Shown in pieces: positions 7,556 to 15,837 of a DNA stretch of 25,745 nt (within the stretch, counting starts at the first letter, position 1; every line of letters starts with the position of its first letter). The stretch spans positions 1 through 25,745 of the forward strand of contig UQOJ01000029.1 in assembly GCA_900542635.1 (NCBI GenBank). The letters are read 5' to 3'. The DNA comes from an uncultured Collinsella sp. (GTDB taxonomy: Bacteria > Actinomycetota > Coriobacteriia > Coriobacteriales > Coriobacteriaceae). The notes under the pieces are model-generated. The model saw only the letters and a program-made list of their open reading frames with translations, did not search any database and had not been told where the DNA came from. The translations under genes were made by a program, and so were the position numbers.

Positions 7556-9025
7556 TTAACGACGTTTTGCACCCAAAAAATCCCTGGCGGTATTGATGAG
7601 GTATTCAAAGGCTTCGAGTTTAAAAATGACTGCGATACCAAAATAGGTAATTGCCATTACGGCAACTTCGACAAGAATTTGAAGTCCAGGCGAGGCGACA
7701 AATAAACCGCAAAACAGTGCAAGTCCTCCTGCAATTGCTGAAATCACAAATGCAGGAGCGATATCGCGTATTTGCTCAGAGTAGGAGTATCCGATAACCC
7801 GTTTGTTGGGATAAGAGTTAACAAATGTTCCGATGATGCCGGTAATCATATACATAGCCACCATAAGGTAAACGTCCTTTAATATAAAGGCCGCAAACAA
7901 AATGAAGCAGATACCATATGCCTTTTTGATAAGTTCAAGCTTCAGGAACAGATCAGAACGCCCCATGCCGTTAAGTGCCTGCAGGTTAGTGGTGTGTATT
8001 GGTAATAGGGCGTATATAAAGCAATACATCTGAAGAAACGGTACACAAGGCAGCCATTTCTCTCCTAATAATAAGACAACTATTGGTTTAGCCGCTACTG
8101 CAAATAGCGTCATAGCTGGAACAATAACAAAGTTTGATGTTTTTAAAGCCCTTCGCACTAATCGCTTCACCTGATCGGTATCAGCCTGAACCCGCGAAAT
8201 GGCTGACAGCATGACAGGCTGAATTGCCCCATCCAACATGCCCCCCAGAGCCTGGGGGTACTTTTTTCCCTGAGAAACTAAGCCGAGGTCTGAGGCGCTG
8301 AATTGCTTACCTATAATTAAATCTGAAAGAGACTGATAGCCTTGATCCAATAAACCAGAAACGAGGAGTTTCCAGCCAAAACTAAAATGCTTGCGAGCTT
8401 TCGATCTATTAAATTTGGGCTTCGGAAACCATTTAACCTGGAGGCCTAAAACTAGACAGTTGCTAAATTGATAAATTAGCTGCTGAAGAACTAAAGCCCA
8501 AAGACCGGCCCCTGCTTTGGCTGCAAAAATACCTGCTATTCCAGAAACAATAACAGCTGCAATTGTTGCATTAAACACCTTACGTAGTTTAAGGTCCCGC
8601 TGTACTATTGCCACCTGAACGGAATTGAAGGCTGTGACCAATAGCAAAAAACCCATAACGCGTAAGGGCCAGATTAGATAATCCAAGGAGTAAAACGACG
8701 CAATTGCTGGTGCTGAAATATAGACCAATAAGCATAGAACAATTGAGGTTCCAAAACTCAGCCAGAACACTGTCGACAAATCGGAATCATCAACTGTTTG
8801 AGCTTGAACTATTGATGTATTTAAGCCAGATTGAACAATTGCATTACCTATGTTAACAAAGACAAGAATAATTGCTAGGGCACCGAACTCTTCAGGGGCA
8901 AGCAGGCGCGCCATAACAATCTGTACGGCGAGTTGAACAACTGCATTTCCTCCCCTTTCAAATAGTTTCCAGATTAAAGAAGAAAGTGTCTCTTGTTTAA
9001 GAGATGGCTCTTGTCTACCTGTCAT
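7556..9025 (-). CDS. wzx: Polysaccharide flippase, Wzx/WzxC type
   Basis: The 489-residue protein has about 12-14 hydrophobic segments and the opening ETLSSLIWKLFERGGNAVVQ, followed by MARLLAPEEFGALAII, typical of the MOP-superfamily lipid-linked oligosaccharide flippases (WzxC/polysaccharide synthesis branch). It should move the undecaprenyl-linked repeat unit across the membrane for Wzy. The ATG at 9025 is preferred over the in-frame GTG at 9031, because the GGAG that would serve as ribosome site overlaps that GTG but sits 5 bp before the ATG. It overlaps the end of the preceding transferase gene by 11 bp. AT-rich compared with flanking loci. A 6-bp hairpin (7549-7566) spans its stop codon. 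Confidence 0.88.
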   Translation of the reverse strand: MTGRQEPSLKQETLSSLIWKLFERGGNAVVQLAVQIVMARLLAPEEFGALAIILVFVNIGNAIVQSGLNTSIVQAQTVDDSDLSTVFWLSFGTSIVLCLLVYISAPAIASFYSLDYLIWPLRVMGFLLLVTAFNSVQVAIVQRDLKLRKVFNATIAAVIVSGIAGIFAAKAGAGLWALVLQQLIYQFSNCLVLGLQVKWFPKPKFNRSKARKHFSFGWKLLVSGLLDQGYQSLSDLIIGKQFSASDLGLVSQGKKYPQALGGMLDGAIQPVMLSAISRVQADTDQVKRLVRRALKTSNFVIVPAMTLFAVAAKPIVVLLLGEKWLPCVPFLQMYCFIYALLPIHTTNLQALNGMGRSDLFLKLELIKKAYGICFILFAAFILKDVYLMVAMYMITGIIGTFVNSYPNKRVIGYSYSEQIRDIAPAFVISAIAGGLALFCGLFVASPGLQILVEVAVMAITYFGIAVIFKLEAFEYLINTARDFLGAKRR

Positions 9026-10097
9026 ATTCACTCCATGGATTAATTAGCTTATGAGATTTCCCAGTCAGCTTTCTCTGTAAATACTTCGCTAGATAACCAA
9101 TGATTAAGAAAGCCCATTTCCACCAAGGTTTTGACTGAAATTTGTCGTGAAGAATAAGCTCATCCATGTTTAGGACAGCATCTTGGGGGTTCACAAAGTC
9201 AAATTCTGGTTCTTCTTTTAGTTTTCGATTCTGCAGTTCTGCTGAATTAGAGAACGCTTTTGTAAAGCTATGGCCGTTGCCCACGACCCCTAAGTCACGT
9301 TGCAAGTTTTCGATAGGGCAAATGGCGACCTTGTCAAATACAATCATGGCAACATCCCATAGCATATCAATAGAGTAAAGTCGCCCATTGTGCCAGGGCG
9401 CTTTGACTCTAGCGTTATATGTATCCTTGAGATATTGGTAGCAGAGGGATTTGGAGCGTCTGAATAACTTTAATAAAGCTGACGGGTGATCGCCTATCGA
9501 TAGGATTGATTGATCTAGAACAAAGTTGTAATACGGTAGGATACGTTCACTCCAGGATGCCATGCCATGCCATAACATTTGTCGTTTCTCGGTATTGCAA
9601 TCATCAGTGTTTATGCTTCTAAGTACTGGAGTGTATCCATCTCCACACCAAACGTAATCAGAAGGATTGATTACAACAACATCGCTATCGGTGGCGTAAA
9701 TTTGAAGCGCCTTGTTGCAAAAATCCAAGAAACAAGGAGCAGGCTCGTTATCATCTTCCAAAATGATAATCGAATCATATTTTGAGAGGATTAGATGTAC
9801 GAGCCAAAGATAGTTTTCAAACGGGCCTAAATTAGCCTTATGAAAAAAAAGATTTAGCGATTTAAAAGGATGGTCGTCATGAATTGTGCTCAGATAATTA
9901 CAGACTTCAACATAACCAGACTTATATTTTATATTCGGTGGATAATCGACTGAAATATAGACGTCAGTGTACTCGGCACAATGGCATTTACCGAGTGAAT
10001 CAATCGTTGTTTTTAGGCACTCGATTCTATTCAACGTTGTAATCGCAACTGGTGCAAAGCCGCCTCCGCTAGATGAATACGATATTTCTTGTGACAT
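9015..10097 (-). CDS. Glycosyltransferase, GT2/GT13-like fold
   Basis: The 360-residue protein opens with VAITTLNRIECLKTTIDSL, a GT-A nucleotide-binding start, and carries IIILEDDNEPAPCFLDF with an acidic EDD (114-116) as the probable metal-binding DXD equivalent. There is no membrane segment, so it likely acts on the inner face of the membrane on the growing lipid-linked unit. Donor and linkage cannot be told from sequence. It starts 37 bp after wzy and overlaps wzx by 11 bp; the ribosome site is weak (GGGA about 12 bp upstream). AT-rich. Confidence 0.7.
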   Translation of the reverse strand: MSQEISYSSSGGGFAPVAITTLNRIECLKTTIDSLGKCHCAEYTDVYISVDYPPNIKYKSGYVEVCNYLSTIHDDHPFKSLNLFFHKANLGPFENYLWLVHLILSKYDSIIILEDDNEPAPCFLDFCNKALQIYATDSDVVVINPSDYVWCGDGYTPVLRSINTDDCNTEKRQMLWHGMASWSERILPYYNFVLDQSILSIGDHPSALLKLFRRSKSLCYQYLKDTYNARVKAPWHNGRLYSIDMLWDVAMIVFDKVAICPIENLQRDLGVVGNGHSFTKAFSNSAELQNRKLKEEPEFDFVNPQDAVLNMDELILHDKFQSKPWWKWAFLIIGYLAKYLQRKLTGKSHKLINPWSEYDR

Positions 10098-10134
10098 GGT
10101 AAGCTATTCCCATCACGAACAAGGTTTCAAGGTT

Positions 10135-11316
10135 TTATAAAGTAGGTTGTTTATTCAGGACGCAGTTCTGCTTTGCGATTTCAAATCGCCCATTAAAGCT
10201 AAGTAATGGAACAAGCATAAATAGGGATGGATTGACAGCAGCAGCCGGGTAAAAACTTTCACTCAGACCTGCAATCATGTAAAGAATCACAAATGCAAGA
10301 GACACCCAATCGCGTGTTTCTTTAAGCCGTTTAGCAATTAACTGCATTGAACCGAATAGCAAAATGAAGGCAATTAATCCGTAGGCAACGAATACAAACA
10401 CGAAGCTATTGTCGAAGTTGCCTTCGGCAGTAAGCATGCCATGACCAAATAGGCTTGGGCTAGTTGAAGTGAGAAAATAGTGATTATAAGAAATTCTTCC
10501 TTGGAAAATTCTATCAAGAACGCTAACAAAGGGCGATGATCCGTAGAGAATGGCAGTTCCAAATGAAAAAAGCATTATCACAGGCAGTAAATATATAGAA
10601 AACCGAATGAATAAATCTCTAATTATCTTCGAATGCTGGAGAACGTAAAACAAAAATAGGCCACCCGTGCCAAGAAAAAGGCCGAGAAAGCTGTGGGTGA
10701 TTTGTTCAAATACCATATTTAAAAATAGGAACGCTATATACTGCGTATAGCTCAAATGGCCTTTCTTCAAGTAGAAGACGAGGAATATAATCGATAGCAA
10801 AGAAAGGTGTAGCACATTCGTGGCGGCTCCGTTAACGGTTACTCTTTGCACAAATGACTCTGTTGCCATTTTGTAATATTGATAAATCTCAATTTTGAAA
10901 ATACCGACAACAACTAATAGGAACATTAATAATAACCCAATGATTTTTGCCAACAAAAAGGCATACAATATCGTTTTAATGTCCATGTCTTTTGCGCCAA
11001 CCAGCAAAAGAACTGTTAAAAATAGGGTAAATCTCTTCGAGATAGCAAACTCAACAGAAGCTAAGAGTAGTAGCAATAGCGTCGAAAGAAACCAACGGGG
11101 ATCATATTTAGATGTAAGAATTCGCGTAAGTGCAAATACTCCGCCAATCGCTACAGTGAGAATATACGGCACATCACTTGCTCCCATGCCAAGTGTGCTC
11201 AACAACACAACGCTAAATAAATAGAAGCAATACAACGCATCTGTGGCCTTCGTCTTCAATACGCTATTAGGCTGTTCTTCATGATTGAAATATGCAATGC
11301 CGTTCTGTTTCGTCAT
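10135..11316 (-). CDS. wzy: Polysaccharide repeat-unit polymerase, Wzy type
   Basis: The 393-residue protein is mostly hydrophobic with around ten predicted membrane spans. A polar stretch, SVLDRIFQGRISYNHYFL followed by LFGHG, matches the periplasmic/extracytoplasmic loop motif common in Gram-positive Wzy proteins (a D-R-x-x-x-G-R segment then GxG). Together with Wzx and an initiating transferase this makes a Wzx/Wzy pathway complete. It starts with an ATGA overlap on the GT2 gene stop (11313-11316), so the two are translationally coupled. One 60-base line inside it (10561-10620) has only 16 G or C, far below the rest of the window. Wzy sequences diverge strongly, so the call rests on topology, motif and context. 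Confidence 0.83.
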   Translation of the reverse strand: MTKQNGIAYFNHEEQPNSVLKTKATDALYCFYLFSVVLLSTLGMGASDVPYILTVAIGGVFALTRILTSKYDPRWFLSTLLLLLLASVEFAISKRFTLFLTVLLLVGAKDMDIKTILYAFLLAKIIGLLLMFLLVVVGIFKIEIYQYYKMATESFVQRVTVNGAATNVLHLSLLSIIFLVFYLKKGHLSYTQYIAFLFLNMVFEQITHSFLGLFLGTGGLFLFYVLQHSKIIRDLFIRFSIYLLPVIMLFSFGTAILYGSSPFVSVLDRIFQGRISYNHYFLTSTSPSLFGHGMLTAEGNFDNSFVFVFVAYGLIAFILLFGSMQLIAKRLKETRDWVSLAFVILYMIAGLSESFYPAAAVNPSLFMLVPLLSFNGRFEIAKQNCVLNKQPTL

Positions 11317-12215
11317 AGTTTAATTGCTCCAAATCTCTTCCAGCAAAGCATCATCGCAAATGGAAGAACTGCTAAAGCGAGCAAAGATTTCATCGAGTCG
11401 GGATATGGCGCATGTTTTACGCAAGCCATATGAAGAGATTCCAGGCCGATAATTGCACCTATTCTATTTTTGATTGCGTATAGTCCGGAATAGCACTTTG
11501 CGGTTTCATATCGTTTTTCAAGAGCAATCTGTGTCCCAATTGGATTGCTAATCCAATTGTGCCAAATGTTTTTCGTAAGGCCTTCATCAAGATATTCACA
11601 TCTGTAAAAGGTTTCATTTCTAACAAGAAATACCTCAGGCGATTTGAAATCATAATAGGAAGATTCCTCGGGCATATAGTGCTCACCGACAATAGCAGGA
11701 AATGGGTGTCTTCTTAAAACTGATATGTTAAATACAATGGCAGTTTCTATTACAAGCCCAAATTTCATGCGTATATCAGCTAGTTCTACTTTTGCAACCC
11801 CATCTTGAAACCATTTATTTAAACCGATCTGATTTGTAAATAATCTTGGATATATGAGACCTTCTTCCGATCCTAGGGAATCAAGGTCCTCCAATACTGT
11901 TTCGATAGCGTTAGGTTCCAACCAATCATCAGAATCAACGCATATGAAGTAACGCCCCTCGGAGATATTAGCCGCAAGATTATGAGCTACATGTTTTCCT
12001 GAATTCACTTGATGAATATACCGAATAGTAAAAGGTGAATTCTGTTGAAAAGCTTGCACATACTCTCTGGTGTTGTCAGACGAGCCGTCATCAACGACAA
12101 TCCACTCGAAATTCATTTTGGTTTGGTTGCAAAGAGACTTATATAGTCGGATAAGCTCATTGCAGCGATTAAATGTAGGGGTAAATACCGTTATGACGAC
12201 TTTATCGCATCTCAT
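11313..12215 (-). CDS. Family 2 glycosyltransferase
   Basis: The 300-residue GT-A enzyme has VFTPTFNR near the N-terminus (10-17), IVVDDGSSDNT (D42, D43) and the metal-binding CVDSDDW (92-98), all standard GT2 hallmarks. The C-terminus has a short hydrophobic segment (LLALAVLPFAMMLCW) that may anchor it to the membrane. The ATG at 12215 is preferred because GT2 proteins usually begin just before the TPTFNR strand; an in-frame ATG at 12260 would add 15 residues and overlap wecB by 59 bp. With the chosen start the overlap with wecB is 14 bp. It ends in an ATGA overlap with wzy. The sugar transferred is unknown. Confidence 0.85.
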   Translation of the reverse strand: MRCDKVVITVFTPTFNRCNELIRLYKSLCNQTKMNFEWIVVDDGSSDNTREYVQAFQQNSPFTIRYIHQVNSGKHVAHNLAANISEGRYFICVDSDDWLEPNAIETVLEDLDSLGSEEGLIYPRLFTNQIGLNKWFQDGVAKVELADIRMKFGLVIETAIVFNISVLRRHPFPAIVGEHYMPEESSYYDFKSPEVFLVRNETFYRCEYLDEGLTKNIWHNWISNPIGTQIALEKRYETAKCYSGLYAIKNRIGAIIGLESLHMACVKHAPYPDSMKSLLALAVLPFAMMLCWKRFGAIKL

Positions 12216-13338
12216 AATTACTAGCTGACCCTTGTCTAGATTCCGAGCTAAATAGCACATTTGCTATTCGTTGACTTGCATAACCATCACCATAGGGATT
12301 AGATGCCTTACTCATGGCTGCATATTCGTCTTTATCAGACAGAAGCCGGCTGAATTCTCGATAGATCATCTCCTCCTCGGTTCCAACCAACAGTAGGGTT
12401 CCTGCGGACACTCCTTCAGGTCGTTCGGTGGTGTCACGCATCACGAGCACTGGTTTACCCAAACTTGGAGCTTCTTCCTGAATGCCGCCAGAGTCGGTTA
12501 GGATTAAATAACTCGCCGCAAGGAAATTATGGAAATCAAGAACATCAAGTGGATCAATTATATGAAGGCGACTAAAACCGTCCAACTCCTCATGTGCAGC
12601 TTTACGGACCTTTGGATTCATGTGGATGGGATATATCGCCTTGGTGTCAGGATGCTCCTCCATCACGTGGCGAATGGCGCGGAACATTCGATGCATTGGT
12701 TCACCGAGATTTTCTCGACGATGTGCCGTAATAAGAATTAGACGGCTATCATTTGCCCATTCTAGCTCGGGATGAGAATAACCATCACGCACGGTAGTGC
12801 GAAGGGCATCGATACCAGTGTTGCCAGTAACCCATATTTTTGAATTTGCCTTACCTTCATTTAATAGATTGTTCTTGCTTGCTTCAGTAGGTGCAAAATA
12901 ATACTCGCTGACTATGTCAACAGCCTGCCGATTAAACTCTTCAGGCCATGGACTGTAGATATCGTGCGTTCGAAGACCAGCTTCGACATGGCCTACGGGT
13001 ATCTGCAAGTAGAAACAAGCCAAAGCCGCAGCAAAACTTGAGGTGGTATCCCCATGGACAAGAACCACGTCTGGGCGTTCTTTCTCAAGAATAGTCTTTA
13101 GCTTTTGGAGAACCTCGCTGGTCACATCAAATAAAGTCTGTCCCTGCTTCATGATTGCTAAATCATAGTCAGGAACAACATTGAATACGTGTAGCACCTG
13201 ATCTAGCATTTCACGATGTTGACCTGTAACAGTCACAACCGTTTCGAACTCATCCGACCGTGATTTCAGCTCATTAACTAGAGGACACATTTTAATTGCC
13301 TCCGGACGCGTTCCGAAGACAAGCATCACCTTTTTCAT
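12202..13338 (-). CDS. wecB: UDP-N-acetylglucosamine 2-epimerase (non-hydrolysing)
   Basis: The 378-residue enzyme interconverts UDP-GlcNAc and UDP-ManNAc in the cytoplasm. It shows FGTRPEAIKMCPL (8-20), TGQHREML (38-45), VHGDTTSS (94-101), HVEAGLRT (117-124) and the active-site SDSGGIQEEAPSLGKPVLVMR region, all conserved in WecB/MnaA. Length is typical. A strong AGGGGGG site overlaps the end of the upstream gene and the start is 4 bp after that stop. No UDP-ManNAc dehydrogenase (WecC) is present in the window, so the product is probably used as ManNAc itself or oxidised by an enzyme encoded elsewhere. Confidence 0.94.
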   Translation of the reverse strand: MKKVMLVFGTRPEAIKMCPLVNELKSRSDEFETVVTVTGQHREMLDQVLHVFNVVPDYDLAIMKQGQTLFDVTSEVLQKLKTILEKERPDVVLVHGDTTSSFAAALACFYLQIPVGHVEAGLRTHDIYSPWPEEFNRQAVDIVSEYYFAPTEASKNNLLNEGKANSKIWVTGNTGIDALRTTVRDGYSHPELEWANDSRLILITAHRRENLGEPMHRMFRAIRHVMEEHPDTKAIYPIHMNPKVRKAAHEELDGFSRLHIIDPLDVLDFHNFLAASYLILTDSGGIQEEAPSLGKPVLVMRDTTERPEGVSAGTLLLVGTEEEMIYREFSRLLSDKDEYAAMSKASNPYGDGYASQRIANVLFSSESRQGSASNYEMR

Positions 13339-13342
13339 GTCG

Positions 13343-14050
13343 TTACCCCCCTAAAATCATCTTTACCGCTTTAACGCCCTTCGGCCCCAAAGTCCTCATC
13401 AGCTTGTGCTTAAGCTTTGTTCCGCCACTAACCCAGGATCCGTCAAAATGATGTATGGCATAGGAGTTTTCGGTAAGATGAATATCTTTAGTCAACCAGT
13501 CCTTAGGACAGAAAAACTCTGAGGGAAACAAGGTGAACCCTTCAACAGTCTGTTCTGTATTATTCAGCACGAGGCCGGCATCGACGCACGCCTTGGTGAT
13601 CGCCTCCACATTAGTTGAAAGGTCAAAAGCCCCATTCGGCTTTAAGAAAGATCGATCTTCATAGTCATGAAGCAACTTTTCGAAAAAAGGATGCCTGCTA
13701 CAGGAAGCCATTAAACCAGTAGGCAGTCTATCCTCGGCTTCAAATCCGGAGAAAGCTTGGAGTTCAAGGAACCTGTCAAGCGGCTGCAGCACTTCAACAT
13801 CTGTATCCATGTAAATACCGCCATCGTTGACAAGAACCCACAAACGTGCATAGTCACTTGCAAAAGCCCATTTCTTCGCGTCATACGCCTCGTGACAATA
13901 TCGGTTTTGACTAACGTCAAAATTAGATTCGTCCCAACGGACAATTTCATAATCTGGGCAGTATTTTTTCCAAGAAGCGATACATTTCTCGGCAAGAGGA
14001 GTCAATGGATTGCCGCCAAACCATATATAGTGAATTTTTTTAGGAATCAT
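13343..14050 (-). CDS. Capsular glycosyltransferase with DXD sugar-binding region (GT32-like)
   Basis: The 235-residue protein begins IPKKIHYIWFGGNPLTPLAEKCIASWKK in pattern (key residues IPK-HYIWFG and the C-x-x-SW), and has RWDESNFD, ASDYARLWVLVNDGGIY and the metal-binding MDTDVE (DTD at 82-84). This is the Gly_transf_sug (GT32, OCH1-like) layout, frequent in capsule loci. Donor is not predictable. It sits 5 bp after the Alg13-like gene and 4 bp before wecB. A GAGGAG ribosome site lies about 10 bp upstream of the ATG. Confidence 0.88.
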   Translation of the reverse strand: MIPKKIHYIWFGGNPLTPLAEKCIASWKKYCPDYEIVRWDESNFDVSQNRYCHEAYDAKKWAFASDYARLWVLVNDGGIYMDTDVEVLQPLDRFLELQAFSGFEAEDRLPTGLMASCSRHPFFEKLLHDYEDRSFLKPNGAFDLSTNVEAITKACVDAGLVLNNTEQTVEGFTLFPSEFFCPKDWLTKDIHLTENSYAIHHFDGSWVSGGTKLKHKLMRTLGPKGVKAVKMILGG

Positions 14051-14055
14051 AGAAA

Positions 14056-14541
14056 CTAAAGCTCCTCAATCAATCGACGCAGCTCTTTGCAGAACTCTGC
14101 ATTATGGCTTTTAAAATAGATGCCGTGAGACAGCTCACGGGCACGCTCAATCGCCTGGGGCAGCTCGTTTATGTCGTAAACGGGCACGATTCCGCCTTGG
14201 CGCTCCGCGACGATGCGCACGAAGTCGGCCTGATGATTGTTCACGTGCTCGTCAAGGTCGCCCCTGCGTGGCACAACGACGGGAACCTTGCCTGCAGCCA
14301 TGGCCTCGATGAAGCTTGAGGGGCCGCCGTGCGTGATCACCACATCGGCACCCTCCATATAGCTCTTCATCTGTCGGAACGGGACGAACTTCGAGTGGTC
14401 GCAGTGGACGGGCTCGTACGTCGAGTAACCCGTCTGGATATAGACGGGCTCAACGAGCGTCCCGTCCGCCTTGAGATCGTCAACCGCCTTGATCAGGCGG
14501 TCAAACTGCTGCTCGTGGGTGCCAACGGTCACGAATACCAT
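14056..14541 (-). CDS. Alg13-like catalytic subunit of a two-part glycosyltransferase (PssE/Cps14G type)
   Basis: The 161-residue protein is the GT28 C-terminal half: MVFVTVGTHEQQFDRL at the start and VITHGGPSSFIEAMAAGKVPVV, where the GG loop binds the UDP-sugar. Such short proteins work only with an Alg14-like membrane partner, which is encoded directly upstream. In streptococcal capsule loci the pair adds the second sugar, often galactose, to the lipid-linked first sugar; by analogy it may act right after the initiating transferase here. A GGGAGGT site lies 6 bp before the ATG. Confidence 0.88.
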   Translation of the reverse strand: MVFVTVGTHEQQFDRLIKAVDDLKADGTLVEPVYIQTGYSTYEPVHCDHSKFVPFRQMKSYMEGADVVITHGGPSSFIEAMAAGKVPVVVPRRGDLDEHVNNHQADFVRIVAERQGGIVPVYDINELPQAIERARELSHGIYFKSHNAEFCKELRRLIEEL

Positions 14542-14553
14542 GCGCGTACCTCC

Positions 14554-15021
14554 CTAGAAGATAGAGCCGAGGTCAACGGCGATCTTGTAGACATCGAGCT
14601 GCTCTGGCCACTGCACCACGAATAGGTCGGCCACGCCGTTGAGCATGCGACCGGTCATCGTGGGCTTATCCACGCGGTCGAAGACCTCCACGTAGACGCA
14701 TTTGGACCCGAGCATCTTTCCAATCAGGAAGAACGGCACCGCAACCGCGGCACCGGAGCTGATGATTAGGTCGGGACGCTCCTTGCGGAGCACCTTCCAG
14801 GCGAGAACCGTGTTCTTCAGCAGGTTCGGAATGTTGCGGTTCGTCGGGTAGTGGCAATGGTAGACGCGCTCGCCCTTCAATAGAGAATTAGCGTCTTCTT
14901 TGTCAAAGGACACCCAGAATCGATCGGCAGCTTTCTCCCAAATTGGTTTAAGCAGCCACATATGTGTGAGGTGTCCGCCACTTGAGCTGGGAATACATAT
15001 CTTCGCTTTTGTTAAGTCCAC
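14554..15021 (-). CDS. Alg14-like membrane-anchor subunit (PssD/Cps14F type)
   Basis: The 155-residue protein has the Alg14 features ICIPSSSGGHLTHMWLL (8-24), a PDLIISSGAAVAVPFFLIGKML stretch pattern (key SSGAA and the hydrophobic run) and VYVEVFDRVDKPTMTGR. Alg14 homologues recruit the Alg13-like catalytic subunit to the membrane; that partner is encoded 12 bp downstream. The GTG start at 15021 directly abuts the TAA of the preceding transferase gene and has a GGAGGT site (15031-15036) 9 bp upstream, within the end of that gene. Confidence 0.88.
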   Translation of the reverse strand: MDLTKAKICIPSSSGGHLTHMWLLKPIWEKAADRFWVSFDKEDANSLLKGERVYHCHYPTNRNIPNLLKNTVLAWKVLRKERPDLIISSGAAVAVPFFLIGKMLGSKCVYVEVFDRVDKPTMTGRMLNGVADLFVVQWPEQLDVYKIAVDLGSIF

Positions 15022-15771
15022 TTAGCACGCACCTCCACCAGTAAAGACCTCAACGACTGTAAGGAGAACAATCTTTAAATCGGTGACTACACTGCGCTTG
15101 GCGATGTACTCCAGATCACGGCGAACCATGCCGTCGAAGTCGGTGTTGTTGCGGTCGGTCACCTGCCACCAGCCGGTGATACCGGGTTTCACGGCGAGCC
15201 GTTGCAGGTCATACTCCGTGTACTGCGCAACCTCGTTGGGAAGCGGCGGTCTGGGGCCAACCACGGACATCTGCCCCAGGAATACATTCAAGAACTGCGG
15301 GAACTCGTCGATGGAGTGCTTGCGGATGAACTTCCCGATCTTGGTGACGCGCGGATCCTCCCTCATCTTGAACATGGCGCCGGCGATCTCGTTCTGCTCC
15401 TTGAGCTCGGCGAGACGCTCGTCGGCGTCCCTGTACATGGAGCGGAACTTCCACATTCGGAAGGTGGTCAGGCTGCCGTCGGGACGGGTCTGACCAACGC
15501 GGATCTGGCTGTAGAAGGGGCTGCCCTCGCTCTCCAGGCGGATGGCCGCGGCCAGCACCAGGCTGGGGATAGCAGTGACGGCGAGCGCGACACTGCTGAA
15601 CACGATGTCAAAGGCGCGCTTAACGGCGCGGTAGGCCAGGCGCGAACGATCCCAGTCCATGATGGACTGCATGGCCTTGTTGCGGCCGCCGTCCTCATGC
15701 CGGTTCATGGCCTGAGCAATGAGCGCCGCCCCCGCGGGCGCATCCGTTACATACTTTGTTTTATCCGACAC
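15022..15771 (-). CDS. Initiating undecaprenyl-phosphate sugar-phosphate transferase (WbaP/CpsE type, short form)
   Basis: This small polyprenyl-phosphate phosphoglycosyl transferase adds the first sugar phosphate to undecaprenyl phosphate. One re-entrant or membrane helix (about residues 56-77) precedes the catalytic domain with MWKFRSMYRDADE (KFRSM at 108-112), the catalytic Asp-Glu in SIDEFPQFLNV (D155, E156), VVGPRPPLP and KPGITGWWQV. It lacks the N-terminal multi-helix CoFE region of long WbaP proteins. The GTG at 15771 is favoured because GGAAG lies 5 bp upstream; a TTG at 15783 has no such site. First biosynthetic gene of the operon, directly after the NusG-like regulator. The sugar may be Glc, Gal or an amino sugar. 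Confidence 0.9.
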   Translation of the reverse strand: MSDKTKYVTDAPAGAALIAQAMNRHEDGGRNKAMQSIMDWDRSRLAYRAVKRAFDIVFSSVALAVTAIPSLVLAAAIRLESEGSPFYSQIRVGQTRPDGSLTTFRMWKFRSMYRDADERLAELKEQNEIAGAMFKMREDPRVTKIGKFIRKHSIDEFPQFLNVFLGQMSVVGPRPPLPNEVAQYTEYDLQRLAVKPGITGWWQVTDRNNTDFDGMVRRDLEYIAKRSVVTDLKIVLLTVVEVFTGGGAC

Positions 15772-15837
15772 GTTCTCTTCCAAAACTTCGTCCCCAGATC
15801 GGGGATCCTCCCAGTTTTGCGAGACAATCGCCAGCAG

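Noticed and set aside
15791..15805. TCCCC/GGGGA hairpin between the NusG-like gene and the initiating transferase
   Set aside because: Only 5 bp with a weak, delayed T run; too little to call a terminator, though an antiterminator gene upstream makes it worth remembering.
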